A stretch of 64,000 nucleotides of DNA from Chanos chanos. Taxonomy: Eukaryota; Chordata; Actinopteri; Gonorynchiformes; Chanidae. The DNA lies in contig NC_044500.1 in NCBI RefSeq assembly GCF_902362185.1, positions 39,708,558 through 39,772,557 of the forward strand, given 5' to 3'. The notes under the pieces were generated by a model. It was not told the origin of the DNA. It saw nothing but the letters and a program-made list of their open reading frames with translations, and did not search any database. The position numbers were made by a program, and so were the translations under genes. This document shows, one piece after another, positions 53,641 to 64,000 of this stretch (its first letter is position 1; every line of letters begins with the position of its first letter).

Positions 53641-56600
53641 TTAGTTGTTTTGGTTATTTGGAGATTGTCCTCTTCAGTATTTGAGAGTAGTCGAAAGGAC
53701 AAACATCAAATCACTGTCGAACAATATGGAAATAAGATATAATAAAAGCAACAATTAACTGATATATAAATTATGAATACATAAATTATGAATAGACGTT
53801 TCTTAGTTAGGTACAACAACATAGCCATTATTTATTTATTATTTATGACTATTATTTATTATCATTTTAAATGTAATTGTTCACAACAGTGATTTTTTAT
53901 TGCTAATTAGCTTCGTAGATTTAATAGATAAACATAATTAAGTTAAAGATTATTACATTTGGCATTCTCCGGTTTGTGTTGTCTAATCAAAACTGAAAGC
54001 ATGAAAGCGGTTCAACTGCCTTACTCTTATCTTTGAATCAGCAGGTTATGCATTTTGTGAGGACTGAATCCTTTTTTCCAGAATTTTTAAATACACTCAT
54101 CAAACTATTTTGAGAAGACTGGGATGATCTCACACTCAGTTTATGTCACATTCATGAAGTAAAATAGTTTATCCTTTTGTGTACAAAACGCTTTGATGCT
54201 CATAAATGTAAGTAACATCATTACATGTATAAATTGTGTAGAATCTTAAAAGCAGTATCTTTTACTTTGAAAAACAAACTTTCCAGTAAATCAAAATAGA
54301 TGAAAATTTAACAAATTTAACACAGACATATAGGTAAACTTTACATGCACAAGAGTGACATTTTTCATGAAGTCACCCCCTCAACAGGATCTAGTACCTT
54401 TACTCTATGGATGTGTTTACAGAAGAGAATTTAATTTGTTTAACTAGGTTTATTTCTTTTGTAAAACATCATCAAACTCGACATTCTGTTTTCACTGACA
54501 CTGTAGATATGTGTATATCCAAGGTTTGGGGATGTGTGGCCATTTGACATCATCAGACAACATTCTGATAAACAGTTGTAAACCAGTGGATGGTAACAGT
54601 TCCTAGAACTCTGTGAAAGCTCATTCATTAACTATTATTGTATCATGTCAAGCCCAAGAATTCATGGACACCACAACTCATTGTCTGTCCATTATTTCTA
54701 ACTCTGAGATATGTTTGGAATTACAGACTGGAATTCGACCCTAGTTCCTGACCCAATGCTACAGCTTGCTGTTATATAACATATGGCAAATAGTGTGCAC
54801 TTTATAAACAAAACAGTAGAAAATTGTTTCTCTATCAGAGAACAGTGCAATGCAAGTTCAGCCAAGTGCGTCTACTTAACATGTTTCCTTTGTCTCTATG
54901 GGCTGCATTCACCCTATACGCAATGGGATTACAGGTTTTAAACAAGTAATTCAAATAAATACTGTAATAATATTATTGGAAGAGAGACTTGGCATGGCAG
55001 GTCAACTGAACGAACCGGATTTTTTTCCTCCCCCACTCTAGCTTTCACAGCACAACACCCAAACCGGCCTGTTGTATGATACACAGATATGAGAACAATG
55101 CAACATGTGTAGCACTCCCTGCTTAGCACAAACATGCACATACCCCAAAGTCAGTACTGGAAGAAGTCAATGTACCACAAATACCATCAGAAGGACCTAA
55201 GGTCAGTCTATCACTTCAAGATGGCGCAAATCTTGGCTGTGGTCTCAGCAGTATGCAGTCTTAGTTTGAACTTTTCATCCTTTAATGTTTGCGAACTGTC
55301 ATGGACAATGCTAGCAGGAATAATGTAGGATGGTACACTCAGGAAGAATGATTCATTTTTTTGAGGACATACATGGACGTTTGTTGCATTGTCTTACAGT
55401 TATGATTTTTGTAAACAAGGTCTAGATAAAGTAAGCAAAACTCATGTATCTGGAATCCTTATAATCTACCTTAAGTGAATGGTACATGAATGACTGACCT
55501 GAGGTGTAATACATGTTACAGTAATCAGTTGTTTCCTTTGATCAAGTGCATGGTGAACTAAACATTGTCTCTCTGTTGCTGTGGACATGTGATTAGCTCT
55601 CCTCCTCTCATCATGCCACATGCCACAGGGGCAGCTGCAAAATCCTGGCCACTGCTCAAGGTGGTTATACTGTATATTGTTGCTATGACATTATTTCATT
55701 CCAGGCAAAAGGAAAAGGTAGGAATGGTTCAAGTTCATGAAAAGCATGAAAACATTGAAGCAGCTGTGCCTAAACTCTTGTTTAGAGTAAAAATGTTTGA
55801 AACATTGCCTGCAGTTAACACAGACTAAAGTATTAACTCCATAAAAAGTGAAGTTTTGAGGAACATGTTTACGAGTGTGAATATTCTTTTGGTGTAGATT
55901 TGTCCTGAGGGATTCTACAAGTAGAGCAAATCAGTCTAGTTTCATATATAGAGAGATTTCAAATAATAAGAAAAGAGAAACAGTCTTAAATCATAAGCAT
56001 GTACCCCCCCCCCCTTTCAATTAATCTGTTATGCATAAACCTTTGCTTGTATTTTTTTTGGAACTGTGCAGGAAAAGCGGAACAAGCGTATCGTAACCTC
56101 TGCCTGTATATTAATAGCAAGCACTCTTGACTGTAATCCTGATAAGAGGCTTTCTAAGGAATGCTCTCAGCCACTTCATGGAAACCAACTCAGGCATTTT
56201 GTCACCCAGGGAACAAACAGATCCCAGACTCGGTTTAATGAACCCATGTAAGCAGCTGTTTATGTGGATAAAAAACCTGTGTGTGTTCAATGAAGTCCAA
56301 AAACACTAACAGATTAGAGTTCAACAGAGATCAGTTTGATACCGAAAAAGACTGGCATTTGGGGTATGTGAAAGTAGACAACATGTTCCATATCGATGAC
56401 TGCAACCCATTTTTTAGCAAAAACACCATGCTTTGGACTCAAAGACCTAACTCTACAGTGTTAGCGGTGTCTTTCTGTGGAGGTAACAGGAGGTGGTTTT
56501 TTTCCACAATCATGGTACTCGTATACTTTTTACGAGGGGATTAAAGATTAATAATTAACTAGCTTTTGCTCACCAGTGCACAATGGTTCAACTCAATTCC

Positions 56601-57306
56601 ATTAACCGTTATGGTTGAACCTGTTTTGATGTTGAGGTAATTCCCTTAAAGGCACAAAATACATAAGTCATATATGAAATTCATTGGTGTGGTAGTCAGT
56701 ACATAAGGTTCAGGCTGAGGATACATTCATAGAATGTATTCAAAGAGGACAAAATTAAAATTATTGTTTGACTTTGGTAAGTAGAGATAAAAAAAATGTA
56801 GCCTATAATTTTTTTCCTGATTTGTGATTTTATGTGGTTGCTTTTGAAGAGCATTGTTGATACGCAGAGAGAATGGGAGACAAGAAAGGCAAAAATAGAA
56901 ACATTGTGTTTACTAAAAATAAACATATTTACATGTTTTTCAGGAATCCAGCAGCAAAATATGTGTATGATTATCCTGATTTCTGCTTAAATAAATGTTA
57001 TTTTATTACAAATGTTCCATCAAGCTTCAAGCTCTTCCAATAATAAACGAGGTACATTTATTACCGATATAGTTTTGATTGTCCAGAATCCCATCTGCCC
57101 TGCCAACAGAGGGGCATAATGGGAAGAGTGCTACATCATCATGGTTCAGCTACACTGAAGAAGAGGTCCACTGTCCATGGACTACAAAGCAATTTAATTC
57201 CAACATCTGACCTCAAGGGTGCTTCACCACAGAATCTCAATGCAGGAATATCTGTCAAGCAAGCTGCCAGCCCAAAAGTTGAAACGCTTCAACTCTTAGT
57301 GGAAGT
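53641..57306. other. Gene-poor interval between rhoa and cish
   Basis: About 3.7 kb, AT-rich, without any gene I recognise. The left end is rhoa upstream sequence. The right end probably holds cish 3'UTR; a minus-strand AATAAA lies at 57002-57007. Weak open frames with splice-like borders lie at about 55610-56544 and are treated as a finding rather than a gene. Confidence 0.55.
57002..57007 (-). terminator. cish: Candidate cish polyadenylation signal (TTTATT on +)
   Basis: AATAAA on the minus strand about 300 bp beyond the cish stop. Other hexamers lie nearby on both strands in this AT-rich stretch, so the choice is uncertain. Confidence 0.35.
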
Positions 57307-58374
57307 TCATACTTGGAAGGGATAGTCTTGCAAATAGTTCAGTAATCGGCGTGGGAGAGGGAGACAAGCAGGTAAGGCGGTATGTCTGTTAATAGTAAGG
57401 CGTGTCAGGTGCTGTAGAGAGGGAAAGGTGTGAGGCCTGTGGAGTGGGTATTTGAGCTTCAACAATATGGCATTGTCCTTGATAATGGGTGCCTCTGCCT
57501 TTACCTCGTCCTCTCTTCTGCCTGATCCCACATAATGCTGTACCAGGCTAGGGACACCGGGAAAGGACAGCAGACTTTGCTGAGCTGGAGAGCTTGAGTC
57601 CAGTCGAAAACGGCCGTCGCTATATTCAATGCGCACGTTGGTGGGCCCTTGACAAGTCTTCACCGATAGAGTGAGCATGTAAAGAGGGTGACTGCTGTCA
57701 CGCACTAGGAAGGTCCCCTCGGACGTCCCGAGGAGGGCATCTCGGGCTTCACTGGCTGAAATGGCACCCCAGTACCACCCTGGAACAATATGTTTTACAT
57801 ATGATTAGGTATTGTTGATTTCAATGTTACAGGATTGTTATTAAAAAAAACCCCCAAAAAACGAAAAACAAAACACAGAAGTTATATGTTGATGACTGTG
57901 AACAACTATTAGGGTCAGTTTCCTGTACCTGAGGTGTGAAGGTGTTGAAAAGTAGTGGTGATACAACACAGGTCCTTTGCAGGGTCCCACTGTTTGCTGT
58001 GCTGTGTGGCATTGGGGAGACTGCAGGGCCCTGTGGAAACAACCTGGCTCTCATGTGAGTCTGATTCTTCCCTGTCATTCCCATCACTCTGCATGCTCAC
58101 AGTCCTGGCAACCATCACTGAAGGTGGCTCTGACAGCAGAGCCCTAAAAAATAAAAAAAAACAATGGATACACGCTTAGCTTATGGACAAACACTGGTTT
58201 TATGATAATGCGATGACATCTACTTAAAAGAGTAGATCACTCACAGTAAAAGTATGTCTGATCCTTTATGAACACAAAGACACAAGCATATACTGTACTG
58301 ATGTCACTGATTCAAAATGCAGGAGATCTGCTTTAACAGTCCACAGTTAGATGTGAACAGTAGCTCATGATTAG

Positions 58375-58408
<34 letters not shown>

Positions 58409-60082
58409 ATTCACGACGTAACATTGTGTTTTTAATGGTCTGACAGCGTCAAAGCTCACGAGAGGTTTTGCAGTGAAAGCGGATTTAGCATTTAATCATT
58501 TCTTTGTGACACCATGACAAAATCTGGCAAAAGGTTTTCAAATAAGATGCCCAGTTTCTGACATTAAAGATATCAAGCTTTTGAAATCAATTATCATTTG
58601 GCAAATGTCCTGTATTTTGGAGCAAGCATTAGAGGATGCTCCCTGAATAGATGTTTGATATTATAGTGGACAGAGGCATTAGAGACGGGCGTGTGAACAG
58701 CAACGCAGGGTGCGTTAGTTTTCATTATTCTTGCAAAATTAGCTTTAATAAACATGTTTTCGATGTTCTAAAATCTGATATCAAAATGTAAAAACCGATA
58801 TTAAACTTGAAATGGGCTACATCACATTTCAAATACCTGACAAAAGACCTCTATTTTCTTTTTTCAATTCAAAAACCTGATCTCAAATTTCAGAAAGGGA
58901 ATATTTTTACATTTTAAAAACATATTGTAGTGGCAATTTATTCTCATTTAAGCAACAACTGAAGATATAAGAGGAAAAAGAAAATCAGATCAGAGAGTTC
59001 TGCGCCACACGCAAAAAAACAACATAGTAGAAACAAACCAGACTACATTTCAGGTCATTTATCACTATAACAACGAGAGTTTAGCATAGAGTGATCATAA
59101 ATAAAATTTGGTTGAGCACAGCAAGCTGCTCTGAACATTGGTCACATGAGCTAGGCTATACTGCGAGAGCAAACACCAAGGCTTTTACCCAGCAACACAG
59201 ACCTTGAAATGTTGAAATAAGATAAGTGGAGATGTGGAAAAGCAGAAAATTAGTAAACAACTATAAGGATCAAGGCCACAGCCTCTCTCGTAAAGCGTTA
59301 CACTTTAATCCATAAACACACAGTTGTCATAAAGTTTTTTATTATTATTATTATTGTTGTTATTATTATTATTACTATTATTATAATTATTGTTGTTGTA
59401 ATTATTATTATTCAGCTTTAGCAGTGATAAGAATCAATCTCAGGATCTGATGTCAGTTTGAAACAGTATATAGAAGATTCAAAGTGTGATGACAGACTAT
59501 TAAAAGCAATCATTATTCGTCTGCGTTTCCGTCTTTTGGGGACTCCGACCAAGCAAAATTCAAAGATTTGAATGTGGCCTAATCCTGGACGGAATAAAGG
59601 ACTCCCCCCTCCAAGTCATCGGTGTTGAGTACTTTTGTTGATGTAGTTGTATCTTTGACGTGCACTGAAATAACTACGACGCAGGTAATCTCTATGGACG
59701 CCTGATTTGCACACAGGAAAAAATTTGGTCATTATAAATTTTTCTTATGGGCTATTCTCTTGCTATTCTGGCGCCCACGCCAGATCTCCCCCAAAAATAT
59801 TTTAGGGGACAAACTGTTCCAATTCCTACATAGAGAGGGGTGCGTGAGGGGGAGGGGACAGAAAAAAATAATTTGATGTACAACAATATAATTAGAGAAA
59901 ATATATGTTGCTTATATCCTTTTCAGAACCAAACACGTCTCTCCCATTTAACTACAGAGGAGGAGAGGAAAAGCCAACTTCCACGCCGACTTGGCTTTAA
60001 CCGTCATAAAGTTCTTAATAAATAGTTGTTTTGAGTCTCAACAACGTATGCACTCTACTTACCTTTGCACACATAAAATCAT
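57307..60082 (-). CDS. cish: Cytokine-inducible SH2-containing protein (CIS)
   Basis: SOCS-family feedback inhibitor. It binds phosphotyrosines on cytokine receptors and recruits an elongin-cullin ubiquitin ligase, damping STAT5 signalling. Three coding exons in transcription order: 60082-60063, 58143-57929, 57779-57307. They sum to 708 nt, or 235 residues (human 258). Exon 1 is only 20 nt (MILCVQ plus two bases) and matches the human start MVLCVQ. The SH2 domain begins near GWYWGAISASEAR, with the phosphotyrosine-binding FLVRDS motif, then RIEYSDGRFRLD and LVQHYV. A short linker leads to the C-terminal SOCS box (LQHLTRLTINRH, LPLPRRLLNYLQDYPFQV). The closing PFQV and the linker identify CIS rather than SOCS1-3. 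Intron 1 is about 1.9 kb. A cluster of STAT-type sites lies upstream. It neighbours twf2 on the same strand. Confidence 0.95.
58375..58407. repeat. (TG)n microsatellite in cish intron 1
   Basis: About 16 uninterrupted TG units in the 1.9-kb first intron. Confidence 0.9.
59335..59412. repeat. (ATT)n trinucleotide tract in cish intron 1
   Basis: About 78 bp of ATT units with scattered GTT, ACT and AATT interruptions. Confidence 0.9.
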
Positions 60083-60472
60083 CACGAGCACCAACCAACT
60101 GATAAAAGTCGACCATAGCCCAGTCGCACGACGTCTGTATTATATTAATCAACAATATAAATATGAATCAAGTCCACTGAGGCATTTTCTAGGCTGCCAG
60201 AGCGACAAACACAGAATAAGTCAATATTTCTCGTTAGTGAAACCATAAAGCGATGAGAAATAGAAACGAAATCGGAGTTGGCAGTTCCTACGGCTTTTGT
60301 TTTAGATCCTTCTCGGTTACCACAGCGAAAAGACTTGCAGCAGATCTCAAATGAGAGCTATTATCCTCCTTCAGGGTCGAGCATCTAAAAATGAGAGTTA
60401 TTATCCTCATTCACGACGACATAGAGAAAAAAACGCCAGCTGTATAGTTGACTTTACGAGGTGACAGCCATT

Positions 60473-60695
60473 CTAGGAATTTAATTCCAAGAAAGGCTTT
60501 GTATTTCAGCGCCTGTGGCTGCCGGGGCCATATGCGCACCCTGTTTCGCAGAACTGCGCTCGCAACCTTTGCTGCTTTTTGATTGGCTCAGGACAGAACG
60601 CTCCTTCTCGGCCATGTGACGCTCTATGAAGCTGCCTAGCCAGTTTCACCAGTTATACGTCGCGGATGATTTCCCTGTAAACGACTTTCCAGGAA
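60473..60695. promoter_or_regulatory. cish: Cluster of four STAT5-type sites upstream of cish
   Basis: Four TTCNNNGAA palindromes occur in 223 bp: TTCTAGGAA (60473-60481), TTCCAAGAA (60487-60495), TTCGCAGAA (60545-60553) and TTCCAGGAA (60687-60695). They lie 390-610 bp upstream of the cish start codon. The mammalian CIS promoter is known for a set of four STAT5 sites that make it a cytokine-inducible target. The match here is in sequence; function is inferred. Confidence 0.75.
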
Positions 60696-61295
60696 AGCTG
60701 AAGCTGTGACTGGGATTGACCTATGTGCGCCGGGCTCTCTGTGTTGGCCCCACCCTTCATGATGAGTGTTCGTCGGGCACTGTAACTAGTGATAATATTT
60801 AGTTTCCTGAGGTTAATTGACATTTAACTGACGAAGTATCGACTAAAACCTACGACAGATGCAAACTACGATTGCAATATAAGGCCATAAATTCATATTC
60901 CAAGGAACACAGGTGGAACAAATTCGTGGAAAACAACGTTATTGCAGGCGTTCCAGAAAAAAAAGATTTAATCCTATTTGACAGGTAATTTGCAACAAAA
61001 AGGGCAAACGGTAAGGGAAAGGACGCGTTTTATAAAAATGAAAGCTGTTCTGACAATGTCCATAAAATACAAGACTTGAAATTACTTGCATAACAATATT
61101 TTATATTGTAAAATAATCAGTGAATAGTGAGTGATCTGAACATTAACCGATAGTGGCTCTCAAATGAATGAGGATTTGGGAGGTAATGGATGAAATATAA
61201 TAATGCACAAATCATAAATAAAACGAAAATGGACAAGAGGGTTGAAAGTCAGATAATTTATGAAACTGATGTGGGATAGGGGTTTGCAATTTGGT
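60696..61295. other. cish upstream / twf2 downstream spacer
   Basis: About 600 bp with no exon recognised. It must include the twf2 3'UTR, but no clear minus-strand AATAAA was picked out. Confidence 0.5.
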
Positions 61296-63946
61296 CTAGC
61301 TCTCATCACCATTCTCCCCTGCTCCTTTGATAACGCGCTTGTTGCCCCTCTTCCCTGTAGGGCCTCTTGGCTTGGCGAAGGCTTGCTTTAGGGTATGCTG
61401 CTTGGGGTGAACCTCCTCGTACAAGTACTCCTCAGTCAATAAGTCCCCACTGTCAATCTCCAACTACAACAACAACAACAAAAAAAACACAGACACAAAC
61501 ACAAACACAGACACGCACGCACACACACACACACACCCCAGGTGATTCAATTTTGGATTAGGGGCTATTTAAGGCTGTTTTAAAATCTGTTCTTGCACAT
61601 TTTTGTTTCAGCCCAGCACTATCACACTTGACTCCACTGATTACCTAATCAGCAAGGGTCTGATTAGTTCAATCATCTGTGATAATGAAACAAAGATATG
61701 CAGGACAGGGGGCGCCTGAGGAATGGATTGAGAACCCCTGATTTAAAGAACAGATGGCTATTTATCGACCAGCATATTACCTTTTTAGTGATGTCCAGTT
61801 GAAAATCTCTCTCAACCTCATCTAGCAACCGGTTCTTACAGCTGGAGTACAACATCCTCTCTTTAATGCTACAGCTGTGCCCCGGCATGGAGTATATGAA
61901 CACTGAAAAAGAAAGATTAGGGCAGTAACTACAAAACCAAAGCGAGTAAAATTTTAGCTTGATAAGATCCATTATATTATTGCTTCTCTATAAGAAATGT
62001 GTTTTCTTCTTCTTCCTCTTCTTTTTAAAATATGAAAGCAATTCTGTTGTGTATTGAGCAATTACTCTGTGCTAGGTCAACACCAAGAGAAAAGAAAGCA
62101 GCCATTTGTACTTATAGTGCCACCTAGAGGGCAATAATGACAACAGAAAGTAAAATAAATAAATAACTAAAAGTGCTGTGCGTTTTACACTGACCCACAG
62201 CCTCCTGCAGCTGCCCCTGGTGGGAGTGTTTATAGAGAAACAAGTGATAACGAGGGGCATCGGTTGGAATTCGGCAAGGAAGCTCTTGCGTCTCCGTTGG
62301 GTTTGTGTGGACCAGTTCAATTGTCTCCCTCTCAGTGTCCAATCTCTGTGAAACACAGAATAACAACTATGATGTGAGACCGTGTTTTTTGTAGATTTGT
62401 TTTTTCATATGTTGCGGGTGTTTAGACTCACAAGCTGAATATAGTTGACACGTCTCTGTTTTAGTTGCTGTAAGGCCCTCTTTGCCTCCTCTTGCAATGG
62501 GAACGCTAAACCCTGGAGGGTGTGTTGCTTTCGTTCCACACTGATCTCTGACGTCTTCACCTAAGATGATACGTGATATGTGATATGGACACACACACAC
62601 AGTGAAAATCTCATGTGCAGATAGCCATATCAGTCACAACTCTCTATAAACAACAGTTCGGTGCAACCTCACTTTCACCTCAAGCGATGAAACAGTTTTA
62701 GTAGGGTTTTTTTTGTGGTGCCAGCGTGAACATGGACTAAACTGAAAAACTAGGAAAATAAACCTTTGCTCTTCCACTTGGAGTTGCAACTCGTCTTCTC
62801 TCATCCTGAAAGTAAAGAAAAGACACAAGTCTGTTACAGAATTAGAGACACATAAAAGCAAAACACAAACACTTCATGTCATGCAAAACTTACCCTTGCA
62901 ACCTTGTCCTGTCAGAAATGTTAAGAAAACATCAATATTCATTTGAGTATTTGCATTCATTCTGTACAAACAACACATGTATATTTCCACTTATTCAGCT
63001 GACCAAAACCATGATACACAAATGAGCTAGATATACATGAAAATGAATATATGATATGTGACAAAGTAATAAATAATATACATAAAGATATTCTGTATTG
63101 TTACTGAGACAAAATCCCTCACTCACCTCTGTGATCTTAATCTGATGTAGCTCTTGTTCAGCTGCTGTGAGTGGTGCTGGGATAGAACTGGATGACACGT
63201 GTCGTAAGTAACCTTGGAAACATATGTCTTCCTGGAGAGGAAATTGATTATATAACAGAGTACACCTGTAGTCATATGGACTTGAGTAACCTGAGAAAGT
63301 TGGCGTGTGGTGCTTGAAAGGAACAGTTGTTCTGATAAACAGCACCAGGCACTTCGAAACATTCATGAGGAACAAGGTAAGTTGATTCCTTATGTTCATT
63401 GTTCTTCTCTTTATTAATATCAGATGAATACTGAATACTTCTAATGCTTCAAAAATAGAAGAAGGGCAGATATATTGTGAAGTCATAAAATAATGATGTT
63501 GTGAGATCTTTTGCACGTAGAATTAAAGGATTTAAACCAACTGAAACCGTTTTATCTTACGTACCTGTACTGTCCCAAACATTTCATCCTTAATGTGACC
63601 TCCACCAAACTCTTTCTTGACTGTGGCACGGGTGGCAGCATACATCATCTTCAGTCTCACCTACAGGGTGTAAAACGTGAATCACGAAGGTCAGTCAGTG
63701 GGGGGGAGAGTTCATTCGGGAAGGCTGAAAACCATATGTTTGAACATATGCATTAGATTTTACATACTGGTGATTGATCAGGTGACCAAGAGATGAATAA
63801 CCATTCATAACCCTGAGCGTTATGTGAATCAAGGCGATATAGGATGTAGCAGGGCTCTAGAGAGTCCAGCAGTGGAAGCACAAACTGGTCATAATCCCTG
63901 TCCCAGCTCTGTGATGGCTCTATGTGCATCCCCAGAACCAGCTGCT
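61296..63946 (-). CDS. twf2: Twinfilin-2, 5'-partial
   Basis: Actin-monomer-binding and barbed-end-capping protein with two ADF-homology domains, acting in the cytoplasm. Seven exons in transcription order: 63946-63768, 63660-63565, 63231-63127, 62560-62432, 62345-62195, 61902-61781, 61463-61296. They give 315 residues to the stop. Human TWF2 has 349, and its EQLVLG motif near residue 35 matches the first codons here, so about 34 N-terminal residues lie off the right edge. The first ADF-H domain contains [20 protein letters not shown] and [15 protein letters not shown]. The linker is [12 protein letters not shown]. The second ADF-H domain has [31 protein letters not shown] and [13 protein letters not shown]. 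The C-terminal tail ([14 protein letters not shown]) is the region that binds capping protein. Two in-frame candidate microexons lie in the intron 63126-62561. The final intron holds a repeat-derived insert. Confidence 0.95.
61464..61538. repeat. (CAA)n/(CA)n low-complexity tract
   Basis: CAA units pass into A-rich and CA-rich sequence. It directly abuts the acceptor of the last twf2 exon, so on the transcript strand it is a GT/TTG-rich pyrimidine-poor tract. Confidence 0.85.
61541..61743. mobile_element. Degenerate teleost short interspersed repeat (non-coding)
   Basis: The segment has the layout of a short non-autonomous repeat seen widely in fish genomes: ACCTAATCAGCAAGGGTCTG, then ATGCAGGACAGGGGGCGCCT, then ATTGAGAACCCCTGAT. 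I recognise this from memory only. It probably belongs to a non-autonomous DNA-transposon or SINE-like family. It lies in the last twf2 intron with no coding capacity, and exact ends are uncertain. Confidence 0.5.
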
Positions 63947-64000
63947 CTAAAAAACAGAATACATCACTTATTACAGACCTAACACAACCCACTCCTGTCA

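Noticed and set aside
62995-63516. 173-codon minus-strand frame
   Set aside because: It runs through twf2 introns and includes the real exon 63231-63127. The intron parts have no family match and splice signals break the frame.

Overview
The window reads as nuclear DNA of a ray-finned (teleost) fish. The genes are vertebrate genes with canonical GT-AG introns, mostly short. Gene-free stretches carry (CA)n, (CT)n, (GA)n, (ATT)n and (ATCT)n microsatellites, and one intron holds a degenerate copy of a short interspersed repeat of a type common in teleost genomes. I placed exon borders by eye from splice sites, reading frame and remembered human protein sequences. No search was run, so paralogue suffixes (a/b) are not assigned.

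Layout, left to right. 1-14.2 kb: 3' part of spen on the + strand (RRM2-RRM4, a 7.4-kb exon, SPOC domain, 3'UTR). 15.5-18.9 kb: prkar2a (-). 20.5-24.9 kb: slc25a20 (-). 25.7-27.0 kb: an old, diverged direct repeat. 27.6-33.9 kb: nckipsd (-). 34.9-36.7 kb: ndufaf3 (+), head-to-head with nckipsd. 37.8-41.1 kb: a divergent Rab-GDI gene (-). 41.9-49.7 kb: tmem43 (+), head-to-head with the GDI gene. 51.7-52.7 kb: rhoa (-). 53.6-57.3 kb: gene-poor. 57.3-60.1 kb: cish (-), with a STAT-site cluster upstream. 61.3-64 kb: twf2 (-), whose first about 34 codons lie off the right edge.

The clearest structural anomaly is a direct tandem duplication. Positions 39843-43710 recur at 43714-47581 with a constant 3871-bp offset, including identical homopolymer and microsatellite lengths, and with 3 bp (TAT) at the join. 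It copies the divergent GDI/tmem43 promoter with the first exons of both genes. One complete GDI gene (left) and one complete tmem43 (right) remain, with two truncated copies facing each other between them. It is either a very young duplication or an assembly artefact.

Gene order resembles human 3p21 (NCKIPSD, PRKAR2A, SLC25A20, NDUFAF3, RHOA, CISH and TWF2 all lie there), with SPEN, GDI and TMEM43 joined from elsewhere. The genes do not form one pathway. They are housekeeping and signalling genes: transcriptional corepression, PKA regulation, mitochondrial carnitine transport and complex I assembly, actin and Rho/Rab regulation, and cytokine feedback. I found no previously undescribed multi-gene system. 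The best leads are the duplication, a four-site STAT5-type cluster upstream of cish, two in-frame candidate microexons in twf2, a GC-AG intron in nckipsd and the divergent GDI paralogue.
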